A DNA stretch of 64,000 nt. Source: BRH-c25 sp012519325. GTDB lineage: Bacteria; Bacillota; Clostridia; Lutisporales; Lutisporaceae. The translations under genes were made by a program, and so were the position numbers. Below, piece by piece: positions 44,994 to 54,271 of this stretch (the stretch's first letter is position 1; every line of letters starts with the position of its first letter). The stretch covers positions 23,272 through 87,271 of the forward strand of contig JBMNHZ010000008.1 of NCBI GenBank assembly GCA_050950645.1, written 5' to 3'. Under the pieces are notes generated by a model. The model saw only the letters and a list, made by a program, of their open reading frames with translations. It was not told the origin of the DNA and searched no databases.

Positions 44994-45043
44994 AACTATA
45001 CAATAATTCATATGTCCAATAGGATAATTTATGTCATTTCCGT

Positions 45044-46219
45044 CTATTGAGCAGCTGAAAACCTTCGAAGGTTCAACTCATCCAATCTCTTGTGATCTCC
45101 CACTCCCTGCACCATTTCTGCCATAATTTTTCCCGTAATGGGTGAAAGAGCAATTCCGTCTCCTTCATGGCCTGCGGCTATAAATAAGCCGGGAAATCCG
45201 TCAACAGCACCGATAATTGGACTTCCATCCTTTGTACCCGGCCTGAAGCCCGCTATGGTACGAATTATATTTACCTGGTTCATTATGGGAAAATATTTTC
45301 TGGTTTGTTCTAATATTCTCGAAATTGCTTTAAAATTTGTTGACTTGTCAAAACCTGCATTTTCACGAGTACTTCCAATTAGATAATTGCCTTCGCTGGT
45401 GCGGGAAAAAGCGAATCCCAATCCGATTTCTTTGTCATACTCGCTTCTGTCAGGCATTATGTAAGGATCATGTTTCGATGCGATATAAGCAGCCGTCCAG
45501 CAATTTGTTTCTCCTATAGGAGCAATTTGCTCCGTAACTGCAATTTGTCCCTTTACGGGTTTAATTGGAATATCAATGTCAAGCATTTTACCTATTTCTG
45601 CCGACCAGGCACCTGCCGCAATAACAATGCTGTCACATTCTATGTTAATTCCCTTTTCTCCCTTTAGCATCCAGCGATCACCTATTCGATCAATATCTAT
45701 AACAGGTGTGTGTCTGAATACATCCATTCCCATTCTAAGCCCATTGTGTAAAAATGCTCTCATAAGCAATAAGGGATTTACCTGTGAATCTGATTTACTA
45801 TAGGTGGATGCGATCATATACCGTGCTACATGGGGCTGCTTTTTGAACAGGGTTTTTCTATCTACAATTTCAACATCCAGTCCGTATGAAATCTGTTGTT
45901 TTACAAAATTCTCCATAATCTTAAGCTGCTTATCGTCCTCAATAATAATCATACCCCCCAGGGAAAGAAATCCAATGTCCATGCCCAATTCCCGGGGCAG
46001 ATCCCGGTACATTTCCAAGCTTTCCATAGCTAGGGTCAGAGCAATTCCCGGCTTCTTTGACTGCAGCAGTATCATATCGTCGCAGGAGCTTGAAGCACCG
46101 CTTCCTATTTCCGCTCTTTCTAAAACAGCAACAGACTTACCGGCTTTAAGAAGGTAATAAGCTGTAGCAAGCCCAATGACACCTCCACCGATTATACAAA
46201 CATCCTTTTTAAAAACCAT
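45044..46219 (-). CDS. DadA/HcnC-like FAD-dependent amino/imino-acid dehydrogenase subunit
   Basis: 391 residues. N-terminal FAD motif VCIIGGGVIGLATAYYLLKAGKSVAVLE; GSGASS; SQVNPLLLMRAFLHNG; AAGAWSAEIGKM; KPVKGQIAVTE; and the C-terminal RTIAGFRPGTKDGSPIIGAV plus GHEGDGIALSPITGK typical of D-amino-acid oxidase/DadA/HcnC proteins. It should be the catalytic subunit oxidising a D-amino or cyclic imino acid. It is 25 bases after lysC. The partner subunits are encoded downstream of the symporter and regulator. Confidence 0.9.
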   Translation of the reverse strand: MVFKKDVCIIGGGVIGLATAYYLLKAGKSVAVLERAEIGSGASSSCDDMILLQSKKPGIALTLAMESLEMYRDLPRELGMDIGFLSLGGMIIIEDDKQLKIMENFVKQQISYGLDVEIVDRKTLFKKQPHVARYMIASTYSKSDSQVNPLLLMRAFLHNGLRMGMDVFRHTPVIDIDRIGDRWMLKGEKGINIECDSIVIAAGAWSAEIGKMLDIDIPIKPVKGQIAVTEQIAPIGETNCWTAAYIASKHDPYIMPDRSEYDKEIGLGFAFSRTSEGNYLIGSTRENAGFDKSTNFKAISRILEQTRKYFPIMNQVNIIRTIAGFRPGTKDGSPIIGAVDGFPGLFIAAGHEGDGIALSPITGKIMAEMVQGVGDHKRLDELNLRRFSAAQ

Positions 46220-46244
46220 TTATGCTTCCTCCGTATTCTCAGCA

Positions 46245-47324
46245 CTAAACAGATATCTTCTGGATATCAGCAGATACTTTTCCAAACAGCCTGCTGTATA
46301 AATCGTTTGCTAATGATTTAGCCTGCCTTGATTCAATAAATATATGTGCACATAATTCATTTATAAATAGCTTACTCTTAACCGGTAAATCTTCCATGGA
46401 ATTTTTTATTTTTTCTTTGCTGTATCCGCTGAATACCACAGTCAGTAGGGAATACTTGCTGCCCGGTACAGAGCGGACCGCCTTTTTCTCACCGTCTCCT
46501 TCTGCAATTAATTTATCTCCTTCTTCAGGATTAAACAAATTGCATTCTTTCATGAGGGCAATTCCTACAGGCCCATCATAGTTTTTTGAATTTTTTTCAA
46601 TTTTTGTACCCAGTTCCTGGTGAAAAGTTGAACGGACATATACATCCATATTGTATTTTTGCGCTTCCGCAATGGCACGAGGATGAACAATTCTCGCTCC
46701 CCACAAAGCAAGAGTATGCATATGACGATTATCTATATGTTCAGTAAATTTTGCTCCGGGAACAATTTTGGGATCTATAATGGCTATTCCTGGTACATCC
46801 GTAAATATATATACAGCCTCTGCCTTCATTAATCCGCCTATTACAACAGCAGAAGTATCGCTTCCTCCCCGTCCTAATGTAGTCATTTCGTTACGTGCAC
46901 TTATTCCCTGAAAACCTGTAATTACTACCACTTTATTTTCGTAAAGTTCTGTTTTGATGCGATTTGTGTTAATATCAATTATATCCGCACTTCCAAATAT
47001 GCCATTGGTTATAATACCTGCCTGCCATGAAGTTAATGGAATAGCATCAATTCCCCGCTGTATGAGACTGTCCGCAAATACACAGGCAGAAATCACTTCG
47101 CCGCAGCTCATTAATAAATCTAAGTTTTCAGGCTTACTGTCCTTACTAAGCAATGATATAAGTGTATCCGTAGCATAGGGCGAACCTTTGCGACCCATTG
47201 CTGAAACAACAGCAATTACTTGCTTTCCAGATTCCTTAAATGAGGCGATATGAGAAATAGCCGCCTTTCGTCCTTCAGCAGTTGCCACAGACGTCCCGCC
47301 AAATTTCACAACTACAATACCCAT
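46245..47324 (-). CDS. lysC: Aspartate kinase, short form
   Basis: Aspartate + ATP to aspartyl-4-phosphate. 359 residues against about 400-450 for most aspartokinases. The kinase domain is complete: VVVKFGGTSVA, SCGEVISACVFA, TTLGRGGSDTSAVVIGG, YIFTDVPGI, HTLALWGARIVHPRAI. After about residue 265 the usual two ACT domains are reduced to roughly 95 residues with weak resemblance (KYSLLTVVFSGYSKEKI, INELCAHIFIES), so normal lysine/threonine feedback may be absent. It lies 19 bases after asd, and AGGTGG precedes the ATG. Confidence 0.88.
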   Translation of the reverse strand: MGIVVVKFGGTSVATAEGRKAAISHIASFKESGKQVIAVVSAMGRKGSPYATDTLISLLSKDSKPENLDLLMSCGEVISACVFADSLIQRGIDAIPLTSWQAGIITNGIFGSADIIDINTNRIKTELYENKVVVITGFQGISARNEMTTLGRGGSDTSAVVIGGLMKAEAVYIFTDVPGIAIIDPKIVPGAKFTEHIDNRHMHTLALWGARIVHPRAIAEAQKYNMDVYVRSTFHQELGTKIEKNSKNYDGPVGIALMKECNLFNPEEGDKLIAEGDGEKKAVRSVPGSKYSLLTVVFSGYSKEKIKNSMEDLPVKSKLFINELCAHIFIESRQAKSLANDLYSRLFGKVSADIQKISV

Positions 47325-47343
47325 GTTAACCCACCTTAAGTGA

Positions 47344-48342
47344 CTATATTAATCCCATTTCCATCATTTTTTCCGCTATCTGAACTGTATTCAGCGCTGC
47401 TCCCTTCAGCAGATTATCGGCAACTACCCACAGATTAACTCCAAAATCTACCGAATAATCCCTTCTTATTCTTCCTACAAACACTTCACCCCTGCCTTCA
47501 GCATTAGTCGCAAGGGGATAGATGCATTTCGACGGATCATCCTGCAGAACTATTCCCGGGCTGCTGGCTAAGAGTCCCTTTAGCTCATCCATATCAAAGT
47601 CCTTTTCGAATTCCACATTTATTGCTTCCGAATGACCGTAGTAAACGGGTACTCTGACAGCTGTTGCTGTGATTCTCAAGCTTTGGTCATTAAGAATCTT
47701 CTTGGTTTCATCCACCATTTTCATTTCTTCCTTTGTATAACCGTTATCCAGGAATACATCTATGTGGGGGAGGCAATTGTATGCAATTGGATGGGGATAT
47801 GTTTTTGGTGCATTTCCTTTGATACCTTCCTCCAGATCGGCAACTCCTTTTACACCGGTGCCTGAAACTGCCTGGTATGTTGAAAATACAATTCTTTTTA
47901 TTCTATATTTGTCGTGGAGTGGTTTTAAAGCTACCACCGCTTGTATTGTCGAACAATTGGGGTTCGAAATTATGCCCTTATGTTTTTTTACAGCCTCAGG
48001 GTTCACCTCCGGCACTATAAGAGGAACATCCGGGTCCATCCTGAAGGCACTGCTGTTATCAATCACGACAACTCCTTTTGAAGCTGCAATGGGAGAATAT
48101 TTTTTGCTGGTTTCTCCTCCTGCGGAAAACAGCGAAATGTCTATATGCCTGTCGAAGGATTTTTCGTTAAGCTCTTCAACAACATACTCCTTTTCCTTGA
48201 ATGTAATCTTGCTGCCTGCGGATCTTGCGCTGGCAAATGCATAAAAGTCAGCTATGGGGAACTGCCTTTCTGCCAGCAATCTGAGAAACATTCTTCCAAC
48301 CATGCCTGTTGCACCGACTACGGCTACATTATACTTTTTCAC
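47344..48342 (-). CDS. asd: Aspartate-semialdehyde dehydrogenase
   Basis: Interconverts aspartyl-4-phosphate and aspartate-4-semialdehyde with NADP. 332 residues from a GTG at 48342 with GGAGG upstream; the longer frame to 48423 covers the leader. NADP motif VAVVGATGMVGRMFLRLL; SAGGETSKKYSP; NSSAFRMDPDVPLIVPEVN; catalytic Cys in NPNCSTIQAV; His in RVPVYYGHSEAINVE. First gene of the cluster, with a good promoter at 48462-48490. Confidence 0.95.
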   Translation of the reverse strand: MKKYNVAVVGATGMVGRMFLRLLAERQFPIADFYAFASARSAGSKITFKEKEYVVEELNEKSFDRHIDISLFSAGGETSKKYSPIAASKGVVVIDNSSAFRMDPDVPLIVPEVNPEAVKKHKGIISNPNCSTIQAVVALKPLHDKYRIKRIVFSTYQAVSGTGVKGVADLEEGIKGNAPKTYPHPIAYNCLPHIDVFLDNGYTKEEMKMVDETKKILNDQSLRITATAVRVPVYYGHSEAINVEFEKDFDMDELKGLLASSPGIVLQDDPSKCIYPLATNAEGRGEVFVGRIRRDYSVDFGVNLWVVADNLLKGAALNTVQIAEKMMEMGLI

Positions 48343-48461
48343 CTTAATTCCTCCAAAATTATTTTGCATTTTATTACATAAGGATTTATATATAGCTATA
48401 TATTTCTTGTCAAATATTTTCATTTTTTGCTGCTCATCGTATGATGAGTGGCGTTATGTAT

Positions 48462-48490
48462 ATTTTACATACATTAGTATAATTTGTCAA
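48462..48490 (-). promoter_or_regulatory. Sigma-A promoter of asd-lysC cluster
   Basis: Minus-strand TTGACA (48485-48490), 17-base spacer, TAAAAT (48462-48467). The leader to asd (about 110 bases) contains a small CTCATCATACGATGAG stem but nothing large enough for a lysine riboswitch. Confidence 0.8.
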
Positions 48491-48566
48491 TGTAAAAATT
48501 TCTGCTCTTTTTGAAATTTTCAACTAATATTTGTTTAGAAGGTAAGAAAATGAGGTGGCTTTTTGT

Positions 48567-49655
48567 CTACAGCTCAATAATATCCGGATCATAATCTCTA
48601 TCAATGCCGTAGAATTTGATATAACAATAGATAAACTCTCTTTTATATTCTCTGTTCCGTAACTGTCTTTTCAGTTTTTTCATGTATTTCTTTTCGTCCC
48701 ACTTTTTGTTTTTTATATATCGTTTTCTGCCAAGCTTCCAGAATTTATGAGGAAAAATCAGCATTGACAATAGCATTTCGTATTCTTCCCTTGACATGGG
48801 CCTTATCTTGCAATAGCTTTCAATCAATCTCCTGCATAAATCAAAGTCCCATTTGAATCTTTTTTTGGAAAGTATCCTTCTTATCATTTTGCCTAAATCA
48901 CTTATGGGAATGTCATACTGGCATGATTCCAAATCAACAATATACAGTTTATTATTCTTATCAACTATAATGTTTTGATAATAAAAGCTGTCGTGACATA
49001 TAGTACCTTCATTTATATAATATTCACGAAGCTCATCGTATCTGCTGTGATCCAGTATTTCAATTGCAAGTTCGGCTTCTTTTATGAAATAGTCTATATT
49101 GTCTCTGTATGTATAATCGAACTCGGCCTTCAGTTTAAGCTTGTCAATATATTTCCTGTATTCAGCCAGTTCGTCCCTGCATTTCATGAAGGTTTTCCGC
49201 CACTTTTTAATATGAGATCTGATCTTCACATGTTTAGGGGATTTAAATCCTTTTAACCGGCTATGGAAATCTGCCAGAAGCTCAGAGTACCTTTGCATTT
49301 CATCCGGTGCAGAAAAGCTTGCCTCATGCCCTTCAATCCAATAAGTAAGATAGAAGGCTTTATCTTTGCGCTTTATTATCGGTTTCCCATCTTTAGTAAA
49401 GTAGTACTCTGCGATATAGTCACAGCCGTTTTCTCTAAGATGCTTCATGAGGTGATAGCTCTTTTTTGCTTTTTCATAGCCGCTACTTACACCCTTTAAA
49501 CAAAATAAACCTTTATTCGTACAGATCTTATATGCGCTTCTGACTTTATCTATTGATTCTACCCGAAAGTCATAATGGCTCAAAACTTTATCCAGTATTG
49601 CTTTTTCTCTTTGATTTATTTGCGATGTGAATTTTCTTTGAGATTCCGTAGGCAT
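48567..49655 (-). CDS. CotS-family spore coat protein (kinase-like fold)
   Basis: 362 residues from the ATG at 49655 (GGAGTG upstream). The protein has the aminoglycoside-phosphotransferase-like fold of CotS/YutH/YsxE proteins: VRSAYKICTNKGLFCLKGV, YLTYWIEGHEA, CHDSFYYQNIIVD (catalytic-loop position) and YIVDLESCQYDIPISDLGKM (DxE/D metal motif). It has a very basic C-terminal tail. It is probably laid down on the spore coat under mother-cell sigma factors; a CATAATAC-type -10 with an AC about 17 bases upstream (near 49714-49742) could be a sigma-K promoter. Confidence 0.88.
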   Translation of the reverse strand: MPTESQRKFTSQINQREKAILDKVLSHYDFRVESIDKVRSAYKICTNKGLFCLKGVSSGYEKAKKSYHLMKHLRENGCDYIAEYYFTKDGKPIIKRKDKAFYLTYWIEGHEASFSAPDEMQRYSELLADFHSRLKGFKSPKHVKIRSHIKKWRKTFMKCRDELAEYRKYIDKLKLKAEFDYTYRDNIDYFIKEAELAIEILDHSRYDELREYYINEGTICHDSFYYQNIIVDKNNKLYIVDLESCQYDIPISDLGKMIRRILSKKRFKWDFDLCRRLIESYCKIRPMSREEYEMLLSMLIFPHKFWKLGRKRYIKNKKWDEKKYMKKLKRQLRNREYKREFIYCYIKFYGIDRDYDPDIIEL

Positions 49656-49847
49656 TATATTCACTCCAATCATGATATGTACCTGCAGTTCCGGTTAATA
49701 TATTATATTTTGGAGTATTATGATATATACGGAAATGATGTGCGGCATAATTTCACCTTGACAAACATTTTGGGGAGGACTTTAAATTCCGCCCCAAGTC
49801 ACAATACAGGTTATAAGAACAGTATCATTACTGTGTTTTTTCTATAC

Positions 49848-50624
49848 TTATTCGCTTCTTTTGTAGAAGAATGTCCTTATTGACTTCAGCTTATATCTGT
49901 TTGGAAGAATAATCTGCTCCGTACTGCCTACGAACAGCACTCCATTACTGCTCAGAGATTTTCTGAAATTATGGTACATTTCTGCTTTAGCTTCTTCTGT
50001 AAAATAAATCATTACATTTCTACATAGAATCAGGTCACAGTTTTCTGGATACTTGTCCACAAGCAGGTTGTGATGTTTAAATTCTATACAGTTTTTTATT
50101 CTTTCACTTATTTCGTAGTTATCACCTGATTTTATAAAAAAACGATCAATAAAATTACTTGGAAGATTTTCAAGGCTTTTGGGAGAATACACCCCTCTTT
50201 TGGCTTTATTCACAGCACCGTCATCTATGTCTGTTGCCAGTATTCTAAAGCTGCTTAAATCGATAAATTTGCTCATCATCATTGCAAGTGAATAAGGTTC
50301 TTCTCCTGTGGAACATGCTGCGCTCCATACTTTAGGTCTTTTATTGTACTTCATTATTTCGGGAAGTATCTCATTTTCCAGTATACTCCATTGATCAGGA
50401 TTTCTGTAGAACTCGGATACATTTATTGTAAGATAATTAATGAATTCATTGTATAGATCCGGATTCCGTGTCAAAGCTTTGAAATATAAATCATAATCGT
50501 CATAGTTATTTCTCCGGATAAGCGAGTCTATCCTTCTTCGCATCTGTCGTTCCTTGTAGCTTGACAGATCGATTCCTGTAAGTTTCAATATTTTTTCTTT
50601 AAAGCCTTCATAGTTATCAAGCAT
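49848..50624 (-). CDS. CheR-type protein-glutamate methyltransferase
   Basis: 258 residues. The ATG at 50624 follows GAGGAG by 6 bases; earlier ATGs lack spacing. An N-terminal helical domain (GIDLSSYKERQMRRRIDSLIRR) precedes an SAM-dependent methyltransferase domain (VWSAACSTGEEPYSLAMMM, ILATDIDDGAVNKAKRGVY, CDLILCRNVMIYFTEE). It methylates glutamates of chemoreceptors, or acts as a non-chemotaxis homologue; no chemotaxis genes are adjacent, so its partner is unknown. Confidence 0.92.
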   Translation of the reverse strand: MLDNYEGFKEKILKLTGIDLSSYKERQMRRRIDSLIRRNNYDDYDLYFKALTRNPDLYNEFINYLTINVSEFYRNPDQWSILENEILPEIMKYNKRPKVWSAACSTGEEPYSLAMMMSKFIDLSSFRILATDIDDGAVNKAKRGVYSPKSLENLPSNFIDRFFIKSGDNYEISERIKNCIEFKHHNLLVDKYPENCDLILCRNVMIYFTEEAKAEMYHNFRKSLSSNGVLFVGSTEQIILPNRYKLKSIRTFFYKRSE

Positions 50625-50706
50625 ATGCATCTCCTCAAAAAAAGTAATATTAAGCACCTGTTTAGAATTATAATAATTTTATCATAGGATAAAAAGAAAA
50701 AAAAGT

Positions 50707-50726
50707 CGTGATATGTTAATATCACG
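50707..50726 (-). terminator. Hairpin and T-run ahead of cheR-like gene
   Basis: CGTGATAT/ATATCACG with a 4-base loop is followed on the minus strand by ACTTTTTTTT. It is a second, backup terminator for the ispH operon or an attenuator in the cheR leader. Confidence 0.65.
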
Positions 50727-50810
50727 AAAATATAATGTAAAGGGGGTCTCAATGTATTTTGTGAGGTCTGTATTATTGTTGACAGAATAGACAACAATTA
50801 TACATACAAA

Positions 50811-50847
50811 AAACACACCACTCGCGAATCTTAAAAGTAGTGTGTTT
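50811..50847 (-). terminator. Terminator of ispH-S1 gene
   Basis: AAACACACTACT and AGTGGTGTGTTT pair with one mismatch, 13 bases past the stop, followed by TTTG on the minus strand. Confidence 0.75.
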
Positions 50848-50860
50848 CAGAGGATTCTTA

Positions 50861-52957
50861 TTATTTTTCAGCTGCTTCTTCCGCCGGTTTTTCAGATACT
50901 TCCTCTGTTACTTCCTCTGTCGGCTTTTCAGCTGCTTCTTCAACTAATCCTTCATCGATCTTATTATCTGTTTGTTCATTTGTTCCAATAAGCTCTCTTA
51001 TGCTCAAGCTTATTTTCTTTTCTTCAGCCTTTATGTCAATTATCTTTGCCTTTACAATCTCTCCTATTTTCAGTACATCAGAAGGTTTAGCAATTCTTTT
51101 GTCAGATATCTGTGAAATATGGACAAGGCCGTCTATACCTGGCTCAACCTCTACAAAGGCTCCGAAGTTTGAAAATCTCAACACCTTTACTTCAACTACA
51201 TCTCCGGGCTTATACTTGTCTCCCATAACAGACCAAGGTTCAGGAATAGTTTGTTTAAGACTAAGAGAAATCTTTTTCTTTTCCTTATCAACGGCTAATA
51301 CCTCTACTTCCACCTTATCACCTGGTTCTACAACCTCAGAGGGATGTTTTACTCTGGACCACGAAAGTTCTGATATATGAATTAGTCCGTCAACTCCGCC
51401 AATATCTACAAAGGCACCAAAATCTGTCAGACGTTTAACCTCACCGGTCAATTTCTGTCCGGTTTCAATGCTATCCCACACTGCTTTTTCTTTAATTTCC
51501 TGCTCCTTTTTCAACAGTGACTTTCTTGATACAATAACCTTTCTTTTTTCCGGATCAAATTCAATAACTTCTACATTTACTTTTGTATTGAGATAATTAC
51601 TGAGGTTTTCAGAATATCTTATATCAAAATGAGATGCAGGCATAAAAGCTCTGATACCCATTATTTCGACTATTCCTCCACCCTTTACTATTTCCTTTAC
51701 GTAACCTTCCAGAGGAGTTTTTTCATTAAATGCTGCTTCTATATTGCTCCAGTTCCTTTCTGAATCAAGAAGCTTCTTCGAAAGCACAACATTGCCTTCA
51801 CCGTCGTTTATGCTTACTACTATTACCTCCAATTCATCTCCCGGTTTTATGACATCCTTCAGGTTAACCTCAGACTCCCATGTGTAGTCTTCCTTTTTAA
51901 TAATCCCGTCAGATTTATATCCAATATTGACCATGATTTCTTCATCCGTAACCATCATTACAGTCCCTTTTACAGTATCTCCGGGGTAGACAGCTCTCAT
52001 GGTCTTTTCATACTCTTCCATCATGCTCCCCTGATCATCCGATAAGTTCTCCTCGTCATCCATTGCAATTTCCTGATTCTCCAACATATTCTCTTTATTC
52101 TCCATCGTGTTGTCATTAATCTCCTGCATTTTTCCCATAACCTCCTTAATTACCCAATCAGGTGTGGATGCACCCGCCGTAATACCAACGGTGTTAAATC
52201 CCTTAAGCATCTCTGCCGGCAAATCCTCTGCTCTTTCTATATGATAAGCATTACCGCAATTATCCTTACAGATTTGATAAAGCTTATTCGTATTTGAACT
52301 CCTTCTGCTTCCTATAACAATCATACAATTAACTTGCTTTGAAAGCAGCTTAGCCGATTCCTGCCTTTCCTCAGTAGCTCTGCAAATGGTATTAAATATT
52401 ATTGCATTTTTATATTTTTTCTTAACGGCATCCACTACGCTGTCCCAAATTTTTTTTGTAATTGTAGTTTGTGCAACTAAACATATTTTATCATATATAG
52501 GAAGTTTGTCTACTGTTTTTTCATCATCCAGTATATCCGCCGAATAGTCACACCAGCCGTTTATTCCTATTACTTCGGGATGAAATTTATCCCCGGCAAT
52601 AAGTATCTTATATCCTTTTTCGTAGTATTCTCTTACTTTTTTATGTATTGCGACAACATAAGGGCATGTACAATCAATATATGTTAAACCCTTATAATCA
52701 AGCTGCTTATATTTTTCCCTGCCGATTCCGTGAGAACGAATAATGATTACGGAATCCTTACATCCTATATCGTCGATGTTTTCTACGGATTTTATCCCTT
52801 GCTCCTCAAGCTTGCTTATAACTTGATCATTGTGTATAAGAGGCCCATATGTAAAAATCCTTTTTCCCTTTTCTTTATCAACCTCATCAAAGGCTTTATT
52901 CACAGCTCTTCTAACTCCGAAGCAGAATCCTGCATTTTTATCAAGAATTATTTCCAT
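50861..52957 (-). CDS. ispH: HMBPP reductase IspH fused to four S1 RNA-binding domains
   Basis: 698 residues. Residues 1-285 are IspH, last step of the MEP isoprenoid pathway, with the three iron-sulfur cysteines in NAGFCFGVRRAV, DCTCPYV and FNTICRAT and the conserved SRRSSNTNKLYQIC, AGASTPDWVI. After an acidic linker come four S1 domains (about 325-395, 405-475, 490-560, 575-645), the last two strongest (GAFVDIGGVDGLIHISELS, GAFVEVEPGIDGLVHISQIS), like ribosomal protein S1. A Glu/Ala repeat tail ends the protein. This fusion is known in Clostridia. It overlaps plsC by 17 bases. Confidence 0.95.
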   Translation of the reverse strand: MEIILDKNAGFCFGVRRAVNKAFDEVDKEKGKRIFTYGPLIHNDQVISKLEEQGIKSVENIDDIGCKDSVIIIRSHGIGREKYKQLDYKGLTYIDCTCPYVVAIHKKVREYYEKGYKILIAGDKFHPEVIGINGWCDYSADILDDEKTVDKLPIYDKICLVAQTTITKKIWDSVVDAVKKKYKNAIIFNTICRATEERQESAKLLSKQVNCMIVIGSRRSSNTNKLYQICKDNCGNAYHIERAEDLPAEMLKGFNTVGITAGASTPDWVIKEVMGKMQEINDNTMENKENMLENQEIAMDDEENLSDDQGSMMEEYEKTMRAVYPGDTVKGTVMMVTDEEIMVNIGYKSDGIIKKEDYTWESEVNLKDVIKPGDELEVIVVSINDGEGNVVLSKKLLDSERNWSNIEAAFNEKTPLEGYVKEIVKGGGIVEIMGIRAFMPASHFDIRYSENLSNYLNTKVNVEVIEFDPEKRKVIVSRKSLLKKEQEIKEKAVWDSIETGQKLTGEVKRLTDFGAFVDIGGVDGLIHISELSWSRVKHPSEVVEPGDKVEVEVLAVDKEKKKISLSLKQTIPEPWSVMGDKYKPGDVVEVKVLRFSNFGAFVEVEPGIDGLVHISQISDKRIAKPSDVLKIGEIVKAKIIDIKAEEKKISLSIRELIGTNEQTDNKIDEGLVEEAAEKPTEEVTEEVSEKPAEEAAEK

Positions 52958-53540
52958 TTATTTTATCCCTCTTGAGTTCATTGATTTTCCTCATTATATC
53001 AAGGCTTATTTTAATATATTCATCGTTTAAAAGTTTCCTGTCATAATACTCGGTAAGTTCAATAGGTTCTCCAATAACTATCTCTGTCCTTTTAAAAAAC
53101 TTATAATTGCTGATAATTGCTACCGGAATAATGGGAGCCTTTGACTTTGTTGCAAGCATTGCAATTCCCGGTTCTGCAACAACTTCACCGCTTTTATTTC
53201 TTGTCCCCTCCGGAAAAAGAGCAAGCACTTTCCCGTTTTTTAACAGTTTAAGAGAAGTCTTAATACTCTTAATGTCCACTTCTCCTCTTCTTATCGGAAA
53301 TGCACCCAGTCCGTTCAACAAGGCTCTCAGCAGTATATTCCTGAATAATTCAGCCTTTGCCATGAAATAAATCCTGTTAGGTATTGATATGCCCACAAGT
53401 ATCGGATCTATTACACTTACATGATTTGCACAGACTATGTATGCACCGCTTTTCGGAATATTTTCACGGCCTGATATTCTGTAGTTATAAAAAAATAAAA
53501 ATACCGGAATTAATAATGCTCTGGCAATCCTGTAGAGCAT
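52941..53540 (-). CDS. plsC: 1-Acyl-sn-glycerol-3-phosphate acyltransferase PlsC
   Basis: 199 residues from the ATG at 53540 (GGGGAGG upstream). Catalytic NHVSVIDP (H-X4-D), substrate motif FPEGTRNKSGEV, plus an N-terminal membrane segment (ALLIPVFLFFYNY) that anchors it in the cytoplasmic membrane. It makes phosphatidic acid. Located between cmk and ispH-S1, an order common in Clostridia. Confidence 0.94.
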   Translation of the reverse strand: MLYRIARALLIPVFLFFYNYRISGRENIPKSGAYIVCANHVSVIDPILVGISIPNRIYFMAKAELFRNILLRALLNGLGAFPIRRGEVDIKSIKTSLKLLKNGKVLALFPEGTRNKSGEVVAEPGIAMLATKSKAPIIPVAIISNYKFFKRTEIVIGEPIELTEYYDRKLLNDEYIKISLDIMRKINELKRDKINGNNS

Positions 53541-53559
53541 CAATGCCTCCCCCCTTCGC

Positions 53560-54207
53560 TTATATATTTGAAATAACCTCATCCAGTACTTCTTCTATGC
53601 TTTTTCCTGTTGTATCAATTATTATTGCATCATCAGCAGCTCTTAAAGGAGAGTCGCTTCTCGTAGAATCAATGTGATCCCTTTTGGCAATTTGTGACTT
53701 GATATCCTGAATCTCAGCTTCATAGCCCTTTTGCTTTAATTCGTTATATCTTCTCGCCGCTCTTTCTTCAACAGAGGCAGTAATATAAAACTTCACATCT
53801 GCCTGAGGAAAGATGACTGTACCTACATCACGGCCATCCATTACAACATTCTTGTTCCTGGATATCTTTCTCTGAATATCAACCATCAGTTTTCTGATTT
53901 CAGGTATGGCTGCAACATAAGATACATTTCTGCTGACCCTTTCTTCTCGAATTTCGTCATTGACAACTATGCCGTCAAGATATATGCTGTTGTCCCGGAA
54001 ATCTATTTCGGTTTCCTCAGCTATGCTAATAAGCTTGTCTGTTTCCTTCAATGGTATATTCTTTACCAGTATCTTTAATGTAATTGCTCTGTACATCGCA
54101 CCTGAATCAATGTATGTATAGCCTATGACATCAGCAAGCTTTTTCGCTATGGTGCTCTTGCCTGCTCCTGCGGGTCCGTCTATAGCTATCACCTTATAGC
54201 TCATCAT
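53560..54207 (-). CDS. cmk: Cytidylate kinase
   Basis: Phosphorylates CMP and dCMP. 215 residues. P-loop GPAGAGKSTIAKKLA; YIDSGAMYRAIT; DGRDVGTVIFP; ERAARRYNELKQKG; and KRDHIDSTRSDSPLRAADDAIIIDTT (in pieces), all standard. It starts with two ATGs in a row. Plausibly co-transcribed with aroH upstream and plsC downstream. Confidence 0.96.
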   Translation of the reverse strand: MMSYKVIAIDGPAGAGKSTIAKKLADVIGYTYIDSGAMYRAITLKILVKNIPLKETDKLISIAEETEIDFRDNSIYLDGIVVNDEIREERVSRNVSYVAAIPEIRKLMVDIQRKISRNKNVVMDGRDVGTVIFPQADVKFYITASVEERAARRYNELKQKGYEAEIQDIKSQIAKRDHIDSTRSDSPLRAADDAIIIDTTGKSIEEVLDEVISNI

Positions 54208-54271
54208 AGATTACCCCCTTTATAACGATTGACACATATAATTTTACCAGAATGATTTTTAAAATGAAAGA

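Noticed and set aside
48343..48461. Lysine riboswitch or T-box before asd
   Set aside because: The leader after the promoter is only about 110 bases and shows one small stem, too little for either.
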